Below are positions 13,832 through 27,413 of a stretch of 64,000 nt of DNA, one piece after another. Position 1 is the stretch's first letter, and every line of letters begins with the position of its first letter. The DNA is taken from positions 12,972,001-13,036,000 of the forward strand of contig OX387201.1 in NCBI GenBank assembly GCA_947561715.1. Reading direction: 5' to 3'. Under the pieces are notes generated by a model that was given only the letters and a program-made list of their open reading frames with translations, was not told the DNA's origin and did no database searches. The DNA is from Ascidia mentula. Lineage: Eukaryota; Chordata; Ascidiacea; Phlebobranchia; Ascidiidae. Position numbers and translations under genes: made by a program.

Positions 13832-13966
13832 GGCCGGGTCCACACTCATGCTTTGCGCCGGCGGATTGTTTGTTTGTTTCTTTATACGTCGGCGTGGGGG
13901 CGTACGCTCGGGACAATGAAACAAACAAAGAATCCGCCGGCGCAAAGCGTGAGTGTGGACCCGGCC
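13832..13966. mobile_element. 135-bp hairpin MITE, PIF/Harbinger-like
   Basis: Both ends carry the same inverted terminal repeat of about 38 bp, starting GGCCGGGTCCACACTCA and running through GCTTTGCGCCGGCGGATT, with one visible mismatch (T/C). The trinucleotide TTA sits on each side (13829-13831 and 13967-13969). GG-starting repeats with a TTA target duplication are known for PIF/Harbinger transposons. The core is too short to encode anything. The element is much more GC-rich than its surroundings, which also marks it as an insertion. Confidence 0.75.
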
Positions 13967-14451
13967 TTACATTTTAATGCTCCTTTTGCATAACTTTATC
14001 TCTAACGAATTTTGTAAGAGATAACTATTTTTAATTTAAGACGAAAATACATATTGTGTGTTCACTACAATTCCATTGTTTTCACATAAGGTAAATGTAT
14101 GTTTGTTGTGCAATATTGGTAAGGCAGAGTAAAATGTGTTTCTACAAACAAATTAGGTTAATTGTAATGCAATATTATGCCGGCTATGAAACATTGCTCT
14201 GTTGCAAATATATGTATCGATTGTCAAAGAAGTTGGATTAGAATGGACAGTCATTCAAACTTTTAAACCTTCCGTTCATAACATGCCAAAGAATTAATAT
14301 AAATGTTGTTTAGTCATGCGAAACTTTTTCCCCAAATTTTTTTTTTTCTGCTTACACGTTGACTGACGGAGCACAGACTTAAGAGAATACTTTGGGCCGA
14401 ACAAACGGTTGTGCATCTGTTTTATTGATTTGTTTTTAGTCGCGCTTTCAG

Positions 14452-15205
14452 ATGTCACTGTGGAGAACCATTCATGAAATTACACCAACCCTCTACTTGT
14501 GTAGTGGAACGGCTGTGGCAAATAAGCAATTGGTACTTGATAAAAGAATCAAGTGCATAATCAACGCGACTATCGATTTGCCGAACCGCACGTGGAACAG
14601 CAGCATTGATGTGGTAAACTGCAATAGTTTTTGTCCGTTTATTTGTGATAAACAAGTTTAATTGACAGATTCGTGTCCCAGTCAATGATGTTCCTCACGC
14701 ACAAATACAACCATATTTTGACAAAGTCGCTGACTTAATTGAGCGTAGATCAAGGTCTGGCGAACGCTGCTTGGTTCATTGCGTTGCTGGTGTTTCGAGG
14801 TCTGCCTCCTTGTGCATTGCTTATCTAATGAAATATCACAGGTAACTATTACTATATTCTCCATTGAAATCTGTTAAATTATTGTGCTAGTTATGTTAGT
14901 TTTTATGTTATTATGCGTAACTGCCATAAATTTTGCCTACTGCAATATAAAATGCTATGTGAATAAACTAGATCTATATTTTTTTTTGCAGAATGACATT
15001 AAGGGAGGCACACAGTCATGTACGGCATTGTAGACCTGTAATACGACCAAATTTAGGATTTTGGAAACAACTTATTGAGTATGAGAAAAAATTAAGAGGA
15101 AAAAAGTCTGTTGCTATGGTTCAGTCACCCATTGGACTGATTCCTGACATTTATGCTCCGGAAACCAGAAACATGATTTCTTTTATTGGCAGAAGTAGAC
15201 GGTAA
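14452..15205 (+). CDS. DUSP14/18-like: Small dual-specificity protein phosphatase, DUSP14/18/21 type
   Basis: This is an atypical dual-specificity phosphatase that removes phosphate from Tyr and Ser/Thr; relatives in mammals act on MAP-kinase or immune signalling components. Exons 14452-14613, 14669-14841 and 14992-15205 join in phase to 182 codons, close to human DUSP14 and DUSP18. The signature HCVAGVSRSAS holds the catalytic Cys and Arg of the CX5R loop, and the probable general-acid Asp is in VPVNDVPHAQ. Downstream, RPVIRPNLGFWKQLI and MVQSPIGLIPDIY are hallmarks of the 14/18/21 subgroup. No MAP-kinase-binding rhodanese domain precedes it. The first ATG has an AG right next to it (14450-14451) and another 10-12 nt upstream after a T-rich tract, which would suit a spliced or trans-spliced 5' end. 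Confidence 0.95.
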
Positions 15206-16134
15206 ACCTTGATGTTTTGAACTTGGTTGAAATGCATTAGATAAAAGAGTAGCAACTTAGATTTTTGTAAACTAGTTGTTTTTTTGTGATGTTTATTCAT
15301 TAGAATACATCCAACTTATATGAAGACAATTTTAGGTTTAGAGTTATTCTATATTCTGATTTTTGTTGTTGATAATTGATTGTTTGACTGAAAAGATTTA
15401 AATCAAGTTTTTTTTTTCAAAAACCATGTATGTTTTGTGTGTTTAAAAAGTGGTGTTATTCTTATCCATACGTAGAAAATAGCATTTTAGTTTTTAGCAA
15501 GTCAAACCCATACTGTGAATTCATTATACACAAGTTTGTCACTGTTATATTTGTTCTTTAACCTGTTTTTGAACTTTCTTTGAAGAGTTTTTGTCATTCA
15601 CTCTGTAATATGTATCAAGATTTTGTGACATGTGTAAATACATTATAGCTGGAAGTTTCATTGATATTGTTTGTTTGTTTGTACAATTCTGAAATTCTTG
15701 AAGATAGTTTTGTTAAAAAAGTTGTTGTTCAACATGTAGACCAACATCAGCATTTATTAGCTTGACAGCATTGACACTGTGTACACCTTGATTTCAAGTT
15801 GTATAAAAGTTTTTCAAATTAGTTGACAGTTGTGTGCTTTTATGGATTGCAACAAGGAACAGTGCTGATATTTGTGTGGAACTTTATTTAGTTTCAGTTT
15901 CTTGTGATAATAATTCTAAATACTAATGAAAAGTTTCTCACACAAATCTGTCTACAGTTCTTCCTGCTTTTTGAACAAGTTTTTAATACACTCTGACTAA
16001 CTAGCTTAAAACAGAAAATATTGCAATTAAACTGCCTGTAAAATGGCCAAATTGCATATTCAAAGTCTTTTTCACAATGTGTGCAGACCTATGTTATTCC
16101 AAAAAAACTATTTGGTATACTTACCGGCTATAGG
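15206..16134. other. AT-rich 3' flank of the DUSP gene
   Basis: Nothing coding is visible. The stretch is T-rich on the plus strand and likely contains the 3' UTR of the phosphatase gene before the transposon begins at 16144. Confidence 0.4.
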
Positions 16135-17081
16135 GTTCTCAAAACCAACGAGACGCTAGTCAACAACACTTTTTTTCCAGTTGACAAAACTTTAAACGCT
16201 CATAACTTTGCCGTATCTTGACGATAATTTTTGTACAGGTTGCATGGAATGGCATGTAGTTTCAAAAGATTTGAAACAAAATAAAAAATTCCAACGATGT
16301 ATGGAACGAATATTAATGTACATTGTCATAAATCGGTCAAAACTACTTTTATCGAACCGCGGCCACGACTATTCATACATCGTTGGAAACTACATTCAAA
16401 GGCCTTTCCAACCATACCAAACTTGTCTAATTATCGCATCTGAAAGAACGCCTACTGACCGAATATTATTCATAACCGTCATAAAAAAATACACTATTTC
16501 GTTATTAAGTCTTTTCACAGATTCGCGGTCACGACTATTCACACACCGTTGGAAACTACATTAAAAACCCTTTCCAACCATACCAAACCTGTCTAATTAT
16601 CGCATCTAAAAGAACGCCTACTGACCGAAATATTTTGGTTGGAAAGGGTTTTTAATGTAGTTTCCAACGGTGCATGAATAGTCGTGGCCGCGAATCTGTG
16701 AAATGACTTAATAACGAAAAAGTGTATTTTTGTGTGACGGTTATGATTATGAATAATATTCGATCAGTAGGCGTACATTCAGATGCGATAATTAGACAAG
16801 TTTGATATGGTTGGAAAGGGTTTTTAATGTAGTTTCCAACGGTGTATGAATAGTCGTGCCCGCGGTGCGATACAAGTAGTTTTTATGGCAATGTACATTA
16901 ATATTCGTTTCATAAATCGTTGGAATTTTTTTCTGATCTTTTAAAATTTCATGCTATTCCATGCAACCTGTACAAAAATTATCAAAATCCATTAAGATAC
17001 GGCAAAGTTATAAGCGTTTAAAGTATTGTCGACTGGAAAAAATGTTTTTTTGTCGACCAGCGTCTCGTTGGTGTTCTTAAA
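16135..17081. mobile_element. Fold-back, MULE-like non-autonomous element (16144-17072) with 9-bp target duplication
   Basis: A 929-bp element starts ACCAACGAGACGCT and ends with its inverted copy AGCGTCTCGTTGGT. The arms stay similar for well over 100 bp (compare cataactttgccgtatctt near 16200 with aagatacggcaaagttat near 17000). The flanks are gttctcaaa (16135-16143) and gttcttaaa (17073-17081), a 9-bp duplication with one mismatch. Long terminal inverted repeats plus an 8-10 bp duplication are typical of Mutator-like elements. The inside holds further direct and inverted copies of a segment containing ccgttggaaactacatt. The 118-codon ORF at 16208-16564 lies inside the arm and looks non-functional. 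No transposase was seen. Confidence 0.78.
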
Positions 17082-20000
17082 CAAGGATGGGCCTTGATGG
17101 GGACAAGAATAGTTTTCCAAGAAAAGAAAAGGCATTGCAAGCGTTTCTCGACAAAATTACTTTGAGTGGGACTATGCGTTCTTGCAGTACCTAAACTCTA
17201 GAAAATACCAGTTCTTAGTTAGCGCTTGCTCAACATCTGTAGAAAAATTGGATGGTGCGACGAAAGTTGGTTCTACACTGCTTTTACGCAATCTCTGGGT
17301 TTCTGGCTTTAGTTTTTAGGTCGTGGCTGTTGCCAACAGCATGCTCTATTGTTCACAACTAGTTGTACTGTATTCGATCTATCAAATTTTTATCGATGCG
17401 AAACTTTTTATTTCCTATTTCCAACAATTGCAGCCTTTCGCCAAGTACAAGTAAAGGAGTCATAAATTTATCAATAGATTCACGTCATTGGCGTAGACTC
17501 GTGCGGACATCGAAGCGTTTATCAAACTTTTCTTTTGCGATGTTGTATAAAATTTTGGCCAGAATCAGAATTTTTTAATGTATGCTGAATTTTACCTGAA
17601 ACACTGTTGCAGACCAATTTTTAAGCCTCGCCCAACTTGATCACAGGTAGATCTTCTTAGTCAAATATTTTTTTTTACCCGTTGCGGACATGATACATGA
17701 ATAGTCATGTAGATTTTCCTCTCAAATCGTGGACAATGTTAAGTTTCAGTGCCACCAAAATTGTTGATTATTAAATTGCTATGGCAGATAGCTGGGTTTT
17801 ATTGCGCAAAAACGGTATATGGGTCGGGCGCTTTTTTTACGAAGCGTTGCGGCCACTCAAGCCATATTGCCAAGTTCTCCTAATGGACGCGGTTGCCCTG
17901 CTGGTCACGGATATCCCAAGTTCCAGCTTCTGCGGTAGAACAATCGAAACAGAGAAGAACCGCACACAGAAGAATAGAATGTGCATATTCGCTGCAAAAA
18001 CATTCTGTTTTGCTGGTTTGGGTCATGTGCTTTATTGGGAAATCAGTGATGCAAATCGCACTGCAAAAAATCGGTTATGGCTTACTTGGCCCAAAGACTG
18101 AAACTTATGCTGAAACCTGAAAAAATCTGTTCAAAACAATTAATGACTTGAATCAATACCTCACATTTACCGTTCATTTGATAAAATAAAAGCGGACCAA
18201 TATTTAGGGGATACCGGGGATACCTCGGACCAGGTATTTTGCGTCACCATTAGGTATTGTTAAGACCCTTTTACAAAAGCTTTATGTCTCCATCAAACGT
18301 TAATATGAACTTTGGAATTAAATCACGTCTGCTTAAAAAATTATAATCGAAAAAGTCAATTTATCAGTGAAACCAAGTTTTTCTATTTGTATGTGTAAGG
18401 CCAGTCACAGTTAATCAAAATGCAGTAATTTTTGGTTGATTGTGTATTCAAATATGTATTCTTGGATAGGACAATGAGGAATTTGTGTAACCTTTAAAAA
18501 TACAGCCATATTTTAATAATTTTTATGTCGTCACGTGGTCGGGGATACTTCGGACATCATGACAAGAAATCGCGAGAAGACAACACTTTTTGAGTTTTAT
18601 GAAAAATTATCAGGTCATAGAAGATAATAAACAGAGACTGGATGAAATAATCGAATTTTTGCAGTAAGAAAAAGCCCCAAAGACAAAAAATCGTTTGTTG
18701 ACCCGAAATTCCATGATATCCGTGCTGCCGTTAAAAGTACACGAGTTACGCAAAGCATGTACGTGTGGAAGGGTAGAAACGATAAGTGGCCACGCCCCGA
18801 TTCCTGAAAGCTTGAATGATATTTTATTGCGCCAAGTTTGATTTCAGTTATTTGTTAAATAAACAAACAAAAAAGTCTGTTAAAACTTGCTGCCCGAGGT
18901 ATCCCCAGTCACGATGTCACCCCAGTACATACCGGGGTGACTTCGGACATTTGAGACCTGTTTAAAAAATGGGCTGAATGAGCATTTTCACTGAGCTAAA
19001 ACGAACGAAAAACCATTTTGAGCAATGTCTCCCCTACCTCATCTTAAACATACCAACGATGCAACCACTCTGAATTGTTGAACCATCACGGATCTTGTCG
19101 ATGGTGGATATCGCGTGGAGGTGGTAGGGTGAAGTCGAACACTTCAGCAGGCACGGATTTTCTTCCTTTGTTCTTTGAATTTGAAAATTGGCAAGACAAC
19201 GTGTGTGTAAAACATATAAATAAAAAAAGTAAGGCAACATGTGTGTAAAATATAAAAAATAGTTACAGTGTTTGAATACAATTTACAGCTTTAGATTTGT
19301 TATGCTTCTACAGAAGTTTGGACAAAGAATGATAATTACATTAGTGTCGTGACATCATTCGCTATGTAAAGTGATTGTATAAGTGTAGGCGTAATCGCCT
19401 ATATAATTGCCTCCTCTTTTACGTTTGTTTAACTTTGACGTGTTATTAGTCGCGCAATCCACCTTGCTATGTTTGGGAATCGAATTTAACATCACGAGGC
19501 AGCTGCCTAGCTACCTTCGAGCAAGAATAATGCAACAGTATAAACCCCCAGGCAAAGCTGTGGAGAAAAAGGAAAGGCGTTTCTTTAAACAGTCATCAAA
19601 ACAAACACTTGAACTTGACTTTTTAATGGAAGCTGACGCATGACAATTACAAGCAAGCAAGCAGAATTGTTTTAAAGTGTAATGCCAGGCAATGAAACAA
19701 CAATACGTCGTAGATTAATTTTAGTTTGGTTGTGTTTCTAATTTATGGTTATTGCCTTCTGCGGGTACAAGTGTCATAAAATATTTATGCCATGAAGAGT
19801 AATGCACCCAGAAAACGGTTCACCGGAATATCACCCGACAAAAGGTTTAAATTAAATTGACCTGAACTTATACGGACATCTTCGCATTTTAATGTTATTA
19901 CGTCTGATTTGGTCGAATGGTGTTGAGCTATCTTTGATGGCTTCAGGGCATGTGGAATGGGTAAACGCTGACGCTAAGGTATCTTAATATGAGATCTATG
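17082..20000. other. Gene-poor region with dispersed GGGGATAC...TTCGGAC motifs
   Basis: No gene model can be supported. Overlapping ORFs of 75 and 106 codons at 17781-18120 match nothing I know. A motif close to GGGGATACYTCGGAC occurs at 18216-18230 and 18541-18555. A variant GGGGTGACTTCGGACAT lies at 18934-18950, and an inverted CCCGAGGTATCCCC at 18893-18906. These probably are remnants of one decayed element or duplicated segment. Confidence 0.4.
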
Positions 20001-20010
20001 CATATATAGA
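20001..20010 (+). promoter_or_regulatory. Possible TATA box of the CCDC3-like gene
   Basis: The sequence catatataga lies about 135 bp upstream of the chosen ATG at 20144 and is the best TATA match near that gene. It would place transcription start around 20030-20040. The support is motif and position only. Confidence 0.25.
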
Positions 20011-20143
20011 ACGTCCGACGAAACTTAGTGTCAGCCCTGTTACCAGCAATTTGACCACCTACAATTTGGAATGTTTTAGAAAAGGTTTAAAATACTTGAA
20101 AATACTGTTGGGATTTAGCCTATATGTAAGCTACAAAACAAGA

Positions 20144-22514
20144 ATGTTAATAGTAAAACTGAAGCTACTTGCTGTACTGATAGTTCAAGTTTCCTATTGG
20201 ACCTTAATCATTGGATGTAGCGATATACATTTGGAAGAGCAAACCGTTGCTGAAAGGGCAAAACAAGCTTCCATCATCGTTTTTGCTGAAGTAAGTTTTA
20301 ACGCGCCATTATGTATTTTTTTTCGTGTAACGTTACGGTAAGTGGAGTTTTCGTCTAAATTTAATGCGGAACACCATTTCCGAATCGCAAGTACCTCTTA
20401 TGGCAAGAATGTTAAGTATATAATGTACTTGTGGTCAGATTGTCGGGACCACAGAGAGCATTTATGTCATCGATCAGTTAATTTGTCCGTTGATGGCATG
20501 CGACCTTGTATAGCTCTAAAAGCAAAGGATGGTAGTAAACACAACACGGACTATTATAAACTTTGATAATCAGACTTTTCTATTTCAGGCTGATCACAAG
20601 TATCCCGAATATTCACACAATAACGAAGAAACTTATACAATGAGGTTTCGTCACATCTGTATTTTAAAAAACGAGGAACATTTTTTTGGAAATTTGGACG
20701 AAGCTACATTAAAACGTAACCAAGGCTATTACTTTAACGTGACTCAATTGGGATTTACATCTGGATGGTGTTTACAGGTAGGCCCACTTACATTTGTGAT
20801 GTTTATCACTGAGACCTTTTTATTTTTTCACTTGAAAATGCGGTTAAAGAGTATTGTTTCGTAGTCAGGACGACTCTTATCTAAATGACTTGAAGTTTAT
20901 TAATTTTTGATAAATGTTGTCGGAGGTTGGACAAACTTTAAATATTGTAAAGTAAGGAGAAAACATTCTCTTTTGCCAAGACTAAACACAGACATTAAAT
21001 AAGCCCGTAAATTACAGCTCGTGGTAATCACCAAATTGCTGTACGATCCAGGCAAAAAACAACAGTTTTGTTTTGGATGCGCAATGTCGGTTTTGAATCT
21101 ACCTATAGTACATAAATGAAAAATTTCAAAACTTGTAAATTATATATTGTTCAAAATACATCCATACACTCTTGTCATCGATTTTTGTTTGTGCAATTGC
21201 GTTGCGTTAGCCAAGGTTGCCATATTATTCATGACATTTGTGCTTTTTTATTTTTTTTACGAGAAGCGTCTGAGGAAATACAAATGTGCTTTTTAATTAT
21301 TTCCGAAAACGTGCTTATGATATTAAGCCCATATGAATTTTACGCAAAGCTGAACATACGAACAACTTTTAAATCTGCAAAATTTTAAAATACAAGGTAT
21401 AAGTGTACTGTGCCAAAAATTTGATACAAACACGATCTTATGATTTTTAGGATGAGATTTCTCATAATCGGATTTAACTTAAAACTAGTTCAATTTTACG
21501 CAAATATAAAAATTGTTTCATCCAACATGAAAGAGACTCAGAAATAGTTTAATATGCAAAAGATGTATAGACTGTATATAGCCCTATATAGTTCTATGTG
21601 TGTTTAACGCTTGAGATACAAAGGCCCGTAACAATACGCCAGCACTTTCCAAAGTGGGGTCCGCGGAAACTATGATTACATGACAAATATGAAGAGTTCC
21701 ATGAGCTATTATCAGGTTTTAAGCATAGCATGCTGAACATATATTTGTTGTTTCGTCGACAAACGCACGAGAACCAAACAGAAAAATTGAGACTATTTTT
21801 GTGACAAACGTTTTGGTTTGCTTGACGTTGCTAAAGATTTTGAGGTTCCTTTGGCTAATAAAAAACGTTTACCGACTTCCGCGGACAAAAAAGTTTGGGA
21901 AACAGACAAAAAATTATCAGGGCCTATGAATGTATTTTGTTCAATAAACCCAAAAGTTTTATTAGTCAAACTGCAAGTGGTGTGTTTTTTAGGAAGAAAG
22001 TTTACAGACTGTTACTTCTTTTTAGGTTGATGCAATTCCCGGTAAAAAATACTATGCGTTCCTGCGTCTTGATGACAAAATCAACACGTTTGTTGTGGAT
22101 CGCATCAACATGCAAACACCGATATTCGATGACAATCAGGAAAACAAAATCAATTTAGAGGAATATTTGCACGACAAAAACTGTGAACCAACTTTTCCAA
22201 CGCAAACAACAAGCACTGAACCCAAGATGAAAAAAACATCCACTATGTCAAGCATGACAAAAACAGTAAAATTTGTACCAGTGACTCCAGCTTTGACAAA
22301 CCCTCAATCTCAAAGCACAACTAAACTAAGCCACTCCGAGTTCGTTGCCAAACCACGTGTGTCACTGACCGATAAACCATCAACCACTTCATTTGTTCCG
22401 AACACCACCAGCACAGGAAGCTCGGCTGGACTTCAGCCTTTGAATTGGTTTTGGATCTCGTTGACAGCATTTCTAGTCTACCAAGTAAATAATATCCAAA
22501 CTGCTGCATTATAA
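20144..22514 (+). CDS. CCDC3-like: CCDC3 (favine)-like secreted or GPI-anchored protein
   Basis: Vertebrate CCDC3 is a secreted glycoprotein made by endothelium and fat. Three phase-0 exons join here: 20144-20290, 20589-20777 and 22026-22514, giving 274 residues. Residues 1-30 form a signal peptide ending near LIIGC. The globular part follows CCDC3: IIVFAE, YYFNVTQLGF, YAFLRLDDKINTF and TPIFDDNQENK, with four cysteines (GC, HIC, GWC, KNC) in the CCDC3 spacing. There is one N-glycosylation site (NVT). After the last Cys the protein differs: instead of the vertebrate C-terminal coiled coil it has about 65 Thr/Ser-rich residues, then a hydrophobic end (PLNWFWISLTAFLVY) preceded by small residues. 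That reads as a GPI-attachment signal or a single membrane anchor. A possible donor (gtaaat) near the end could change the last dozen residues. Homology is my recognition, not a search result. Confidence 0.72.
21640..21790. repeat. Possible hAT-like fragment in an intron of the CCDC3-like gene
   Basis: The phrase cagcactttccaaagtggggtccgcgg resembles the usual end of hAT elements (CAG, then a purine-rich tract, then gtccgcgg). No second end or duplication was found, so this is a weak call within the 1.2-kb intron 20778-22025. Confidence 0.25.
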
Positions 22515-23761
22515 ATATAGGCCTACAAACGAATAGGATAACTCAAAACCATCAGCAGCATGAGGGTGTCACAATAACGCTAAGTCACCCTACAGTATGA
22601 AGGAATATTGTTTTTGTGGCTTGCCACGGTACAACTATCTGCTGAGAATGGATTTAACCTTCAATGTATAAAGAAATTTTATTACGACAACGACAATAGT
22701 TGCAAATTTCAAGAACGTAATTGGACGTTTGTTGTCCCCTACTGATTTTACACATTTAAAATGATAATGAAAAGTTCCAACTAGGAAATTCAAGTCATAA
22801 TCAGATTATAAAATCTCCGTTTTGGTTTATTGTGTGCTGATATGTTCATTAAATAAGACTTGCTGAAATTTTTATGCTGAATTGAAAAACAATTATCGGG
22901 AAAAAACAAATTCTAAGTTTTACGAGTTATTACCAAAACTACGCGCCATGCGCACTCAGTTTGAAAAAGGCATGTCGTACTTCCCGTTGCGAGCAAATAC
23001 ATTTGTCAACACACAATTTTACTTCTTTAATATCCGTGTTAATTTACGGTTTAATCACTATAAGCTTTTAATTTTTTGCCCAATGACTATGGGCTTTTGA
23101 TTGGACGTGCACAAGTATACCTTCGTCAGTATTTATCATGTTTTAGCCTTTCACGAAAGTGTCCAGTTTCTTTTTTTTCCCGAACAATAAGAGTTCACAG
23201 GCTCAACTGTTAATATTTCCATGTATGGTTTTTGTTAAACTTTTAAAAAACATAATACAATCTGGCTGAGGACATTTGGTAACATGTTACAATTTCACTG
23301 GGATGCAGTTGTTTGTTAAGTTGATACTTTCAAAGTTTTAAGTGTATTGCAAACGTATCCCCTAATATGACGACGTACCCAGGGTTCAACACATGTTTAT
23401 TATAACACTGTTGCACTACAGATATTTCACCAACACAGTTCGACAAATAAATGAAATACTTATATGAGCACAACAGAAACTCATATATTACTGCAGAAGG
23501 AGATATATGGAAAATATAGCCATAAAATAATGTACAGTGTACAACAATATATACATACAGGTGGACACACAAGTTTTTCAAAATATGCTTCTTAATAATA
23601 CCCATGCATAGAAGAGACAAACCACATTAGGACATGCACTTACTTTGTGTTAAGACAAACCAAAACATTAATTGTAACACTTCACTTGGTACAAAATCTT
23701 ATACATCAAACACTGCCATGTGTGTAACCTAATGTCAGGGCTTGTGTTTGATAAACGCAAA
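22515..23761. other. Convergent intergenic region, probably 3' UTRs
   Basis: The CCDC3-like gene (+) and TPRA1 (-) converge here. The sequence is AT-rich and I see no coding segment; a 96-codon minus-strand ORF at 23330-23620 lies where the TPRA1 3' UTR would be and matches nothing. Confidence 0.4.
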
Positions 23762-26161
<2,400 letters not shown>

Positions 26162-26900
26162 GGACAAATTTAAGGTTTCCTAAAGCAACTAACTACATCA
26201 GGTTTTAAACAATACAGTTCCTGAATTACTGCAACCACAATAAATCACATAAAGTGTTTAAAGGCACTTTCATTTATGACTGCATGAAAAATGTTGCACA
26301 TTATAAATTTATAATGTGCATATTATATGTGTACCCAAAAATTGTTCTCACTATTTTAGTAGTTTGATTAGTTGGCCAGAATTGGATCAACAATGCAGCT
26401 ACGTTATGAATGAATTTAATTAACCTTTTGGGTCATACTTACGATACCTTCTCAATTCTTGTTGCAAAAATAAAACAAACGTCTTCCTAAAAGTCATTGT
26501 TCCGTAACCATCACGTGATTTACGTGATCAACGAGCCATGTCTACCAAAAAAATTAATTAGATACGGAATGAGCGTTGGCTGTGCCATGTGGTAACGATA
26601 TCACGGTAGCTACCTTACCAATTTTTAGTATCCTTCGGTTTGGACCTACTGAGGATTGACAATAGGCGATTTCCGTTTATAGGTTGTTTGTTGCTAATTT
26701 CGTTCGTGGCGTGATCTACCTGTATCTGTCAACGTCAACGCCTTACACACCACATTGGGTAAACTTAGGGTTATTAATAATTTGTGACGTTATATGCAAT
26801 GTCAATACTTTAAATGCCCTCATGGAAATGTGCTATATTTGGATGGTTATTATGTCGCCGATTTTCAAAGGCTCTTGTAACATCCAATGATTCTGTGAAG

Positions 26901-27405
26901 CAGGGTTTCCTAAACTCGGGGGCGCGCCCCTTTAGCGGGGCAATAAGACGTTCGGAATACCGTCTAGCGACCAATCAGTGATCTATCCGCGTTTGGTATT
27001 TCTGTGCACAGAAACTTTTTATCGGTAAAGCACGACAACGAGAGCTTTATTGTCAATTTACTCACAATGGAAACTGTGCCCGCGGTAATGGTCATTATGT
27101 TGACGAAAATAGTTTTGGTTTCTGGCTACGCTACTAGTTGTTTTGCAGTTGCACTGGAGTGTTAAAGACAAAAGTACGGAACAAACTCAATTGTGCAGAA
27201 CAACTGCGATGTGCATTGTCAAATTGTCATTCACTAATCCACGCATTATAAACACCTATGTTAAAAAAAACAATCCCTTCCAATGATGAATGATATTAAA
27301 ATTAAACAAAAATATATTTTAACTTGTATTTTTTTCGAGGAATGGGGGGCGCAAGACTGGAGATAAAATGTCAGGGGACACAACCAAAATAGTTTAAAAC
27401 CACTG
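26901..27405. mobile_element. hAT-type non-autonomous element with perfect 8-bp duplication
   Basis: The element is 505 bp long. It starts CAGGGTTTCCTAAACT and ends with the inverse of CAGTGGTTTTAAACTA. The 8-mer CTGTGAAG lies directly on both sides (26893-26900 and 27406-27413). Imperfect CAG-starting inverted termini with an 8-bp duplication are diagnostic for hAT transposons. Near its left end is a GC-rich block (ggggcgcgcccc), and near the right ggggggcgcaag. No transposase ORF is present, so movement would have depended on an autonomous relative. Confidence 0.82.
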
Positions 27406-27413
27406 CTGTGAAG

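Noticed and set aside
17781..18120. Overlapping ORFs of 106 and 75 codons
   Set aside because: Two frames of the same stretch are open equally and neither resembles a protein family; the area is full of repeat remnants.
19407..19643. 78-codon ORF with hydrophobic start
   Set aside because: It lacks a clear ATG context, and no downstream exon continues it; it is too short to call.
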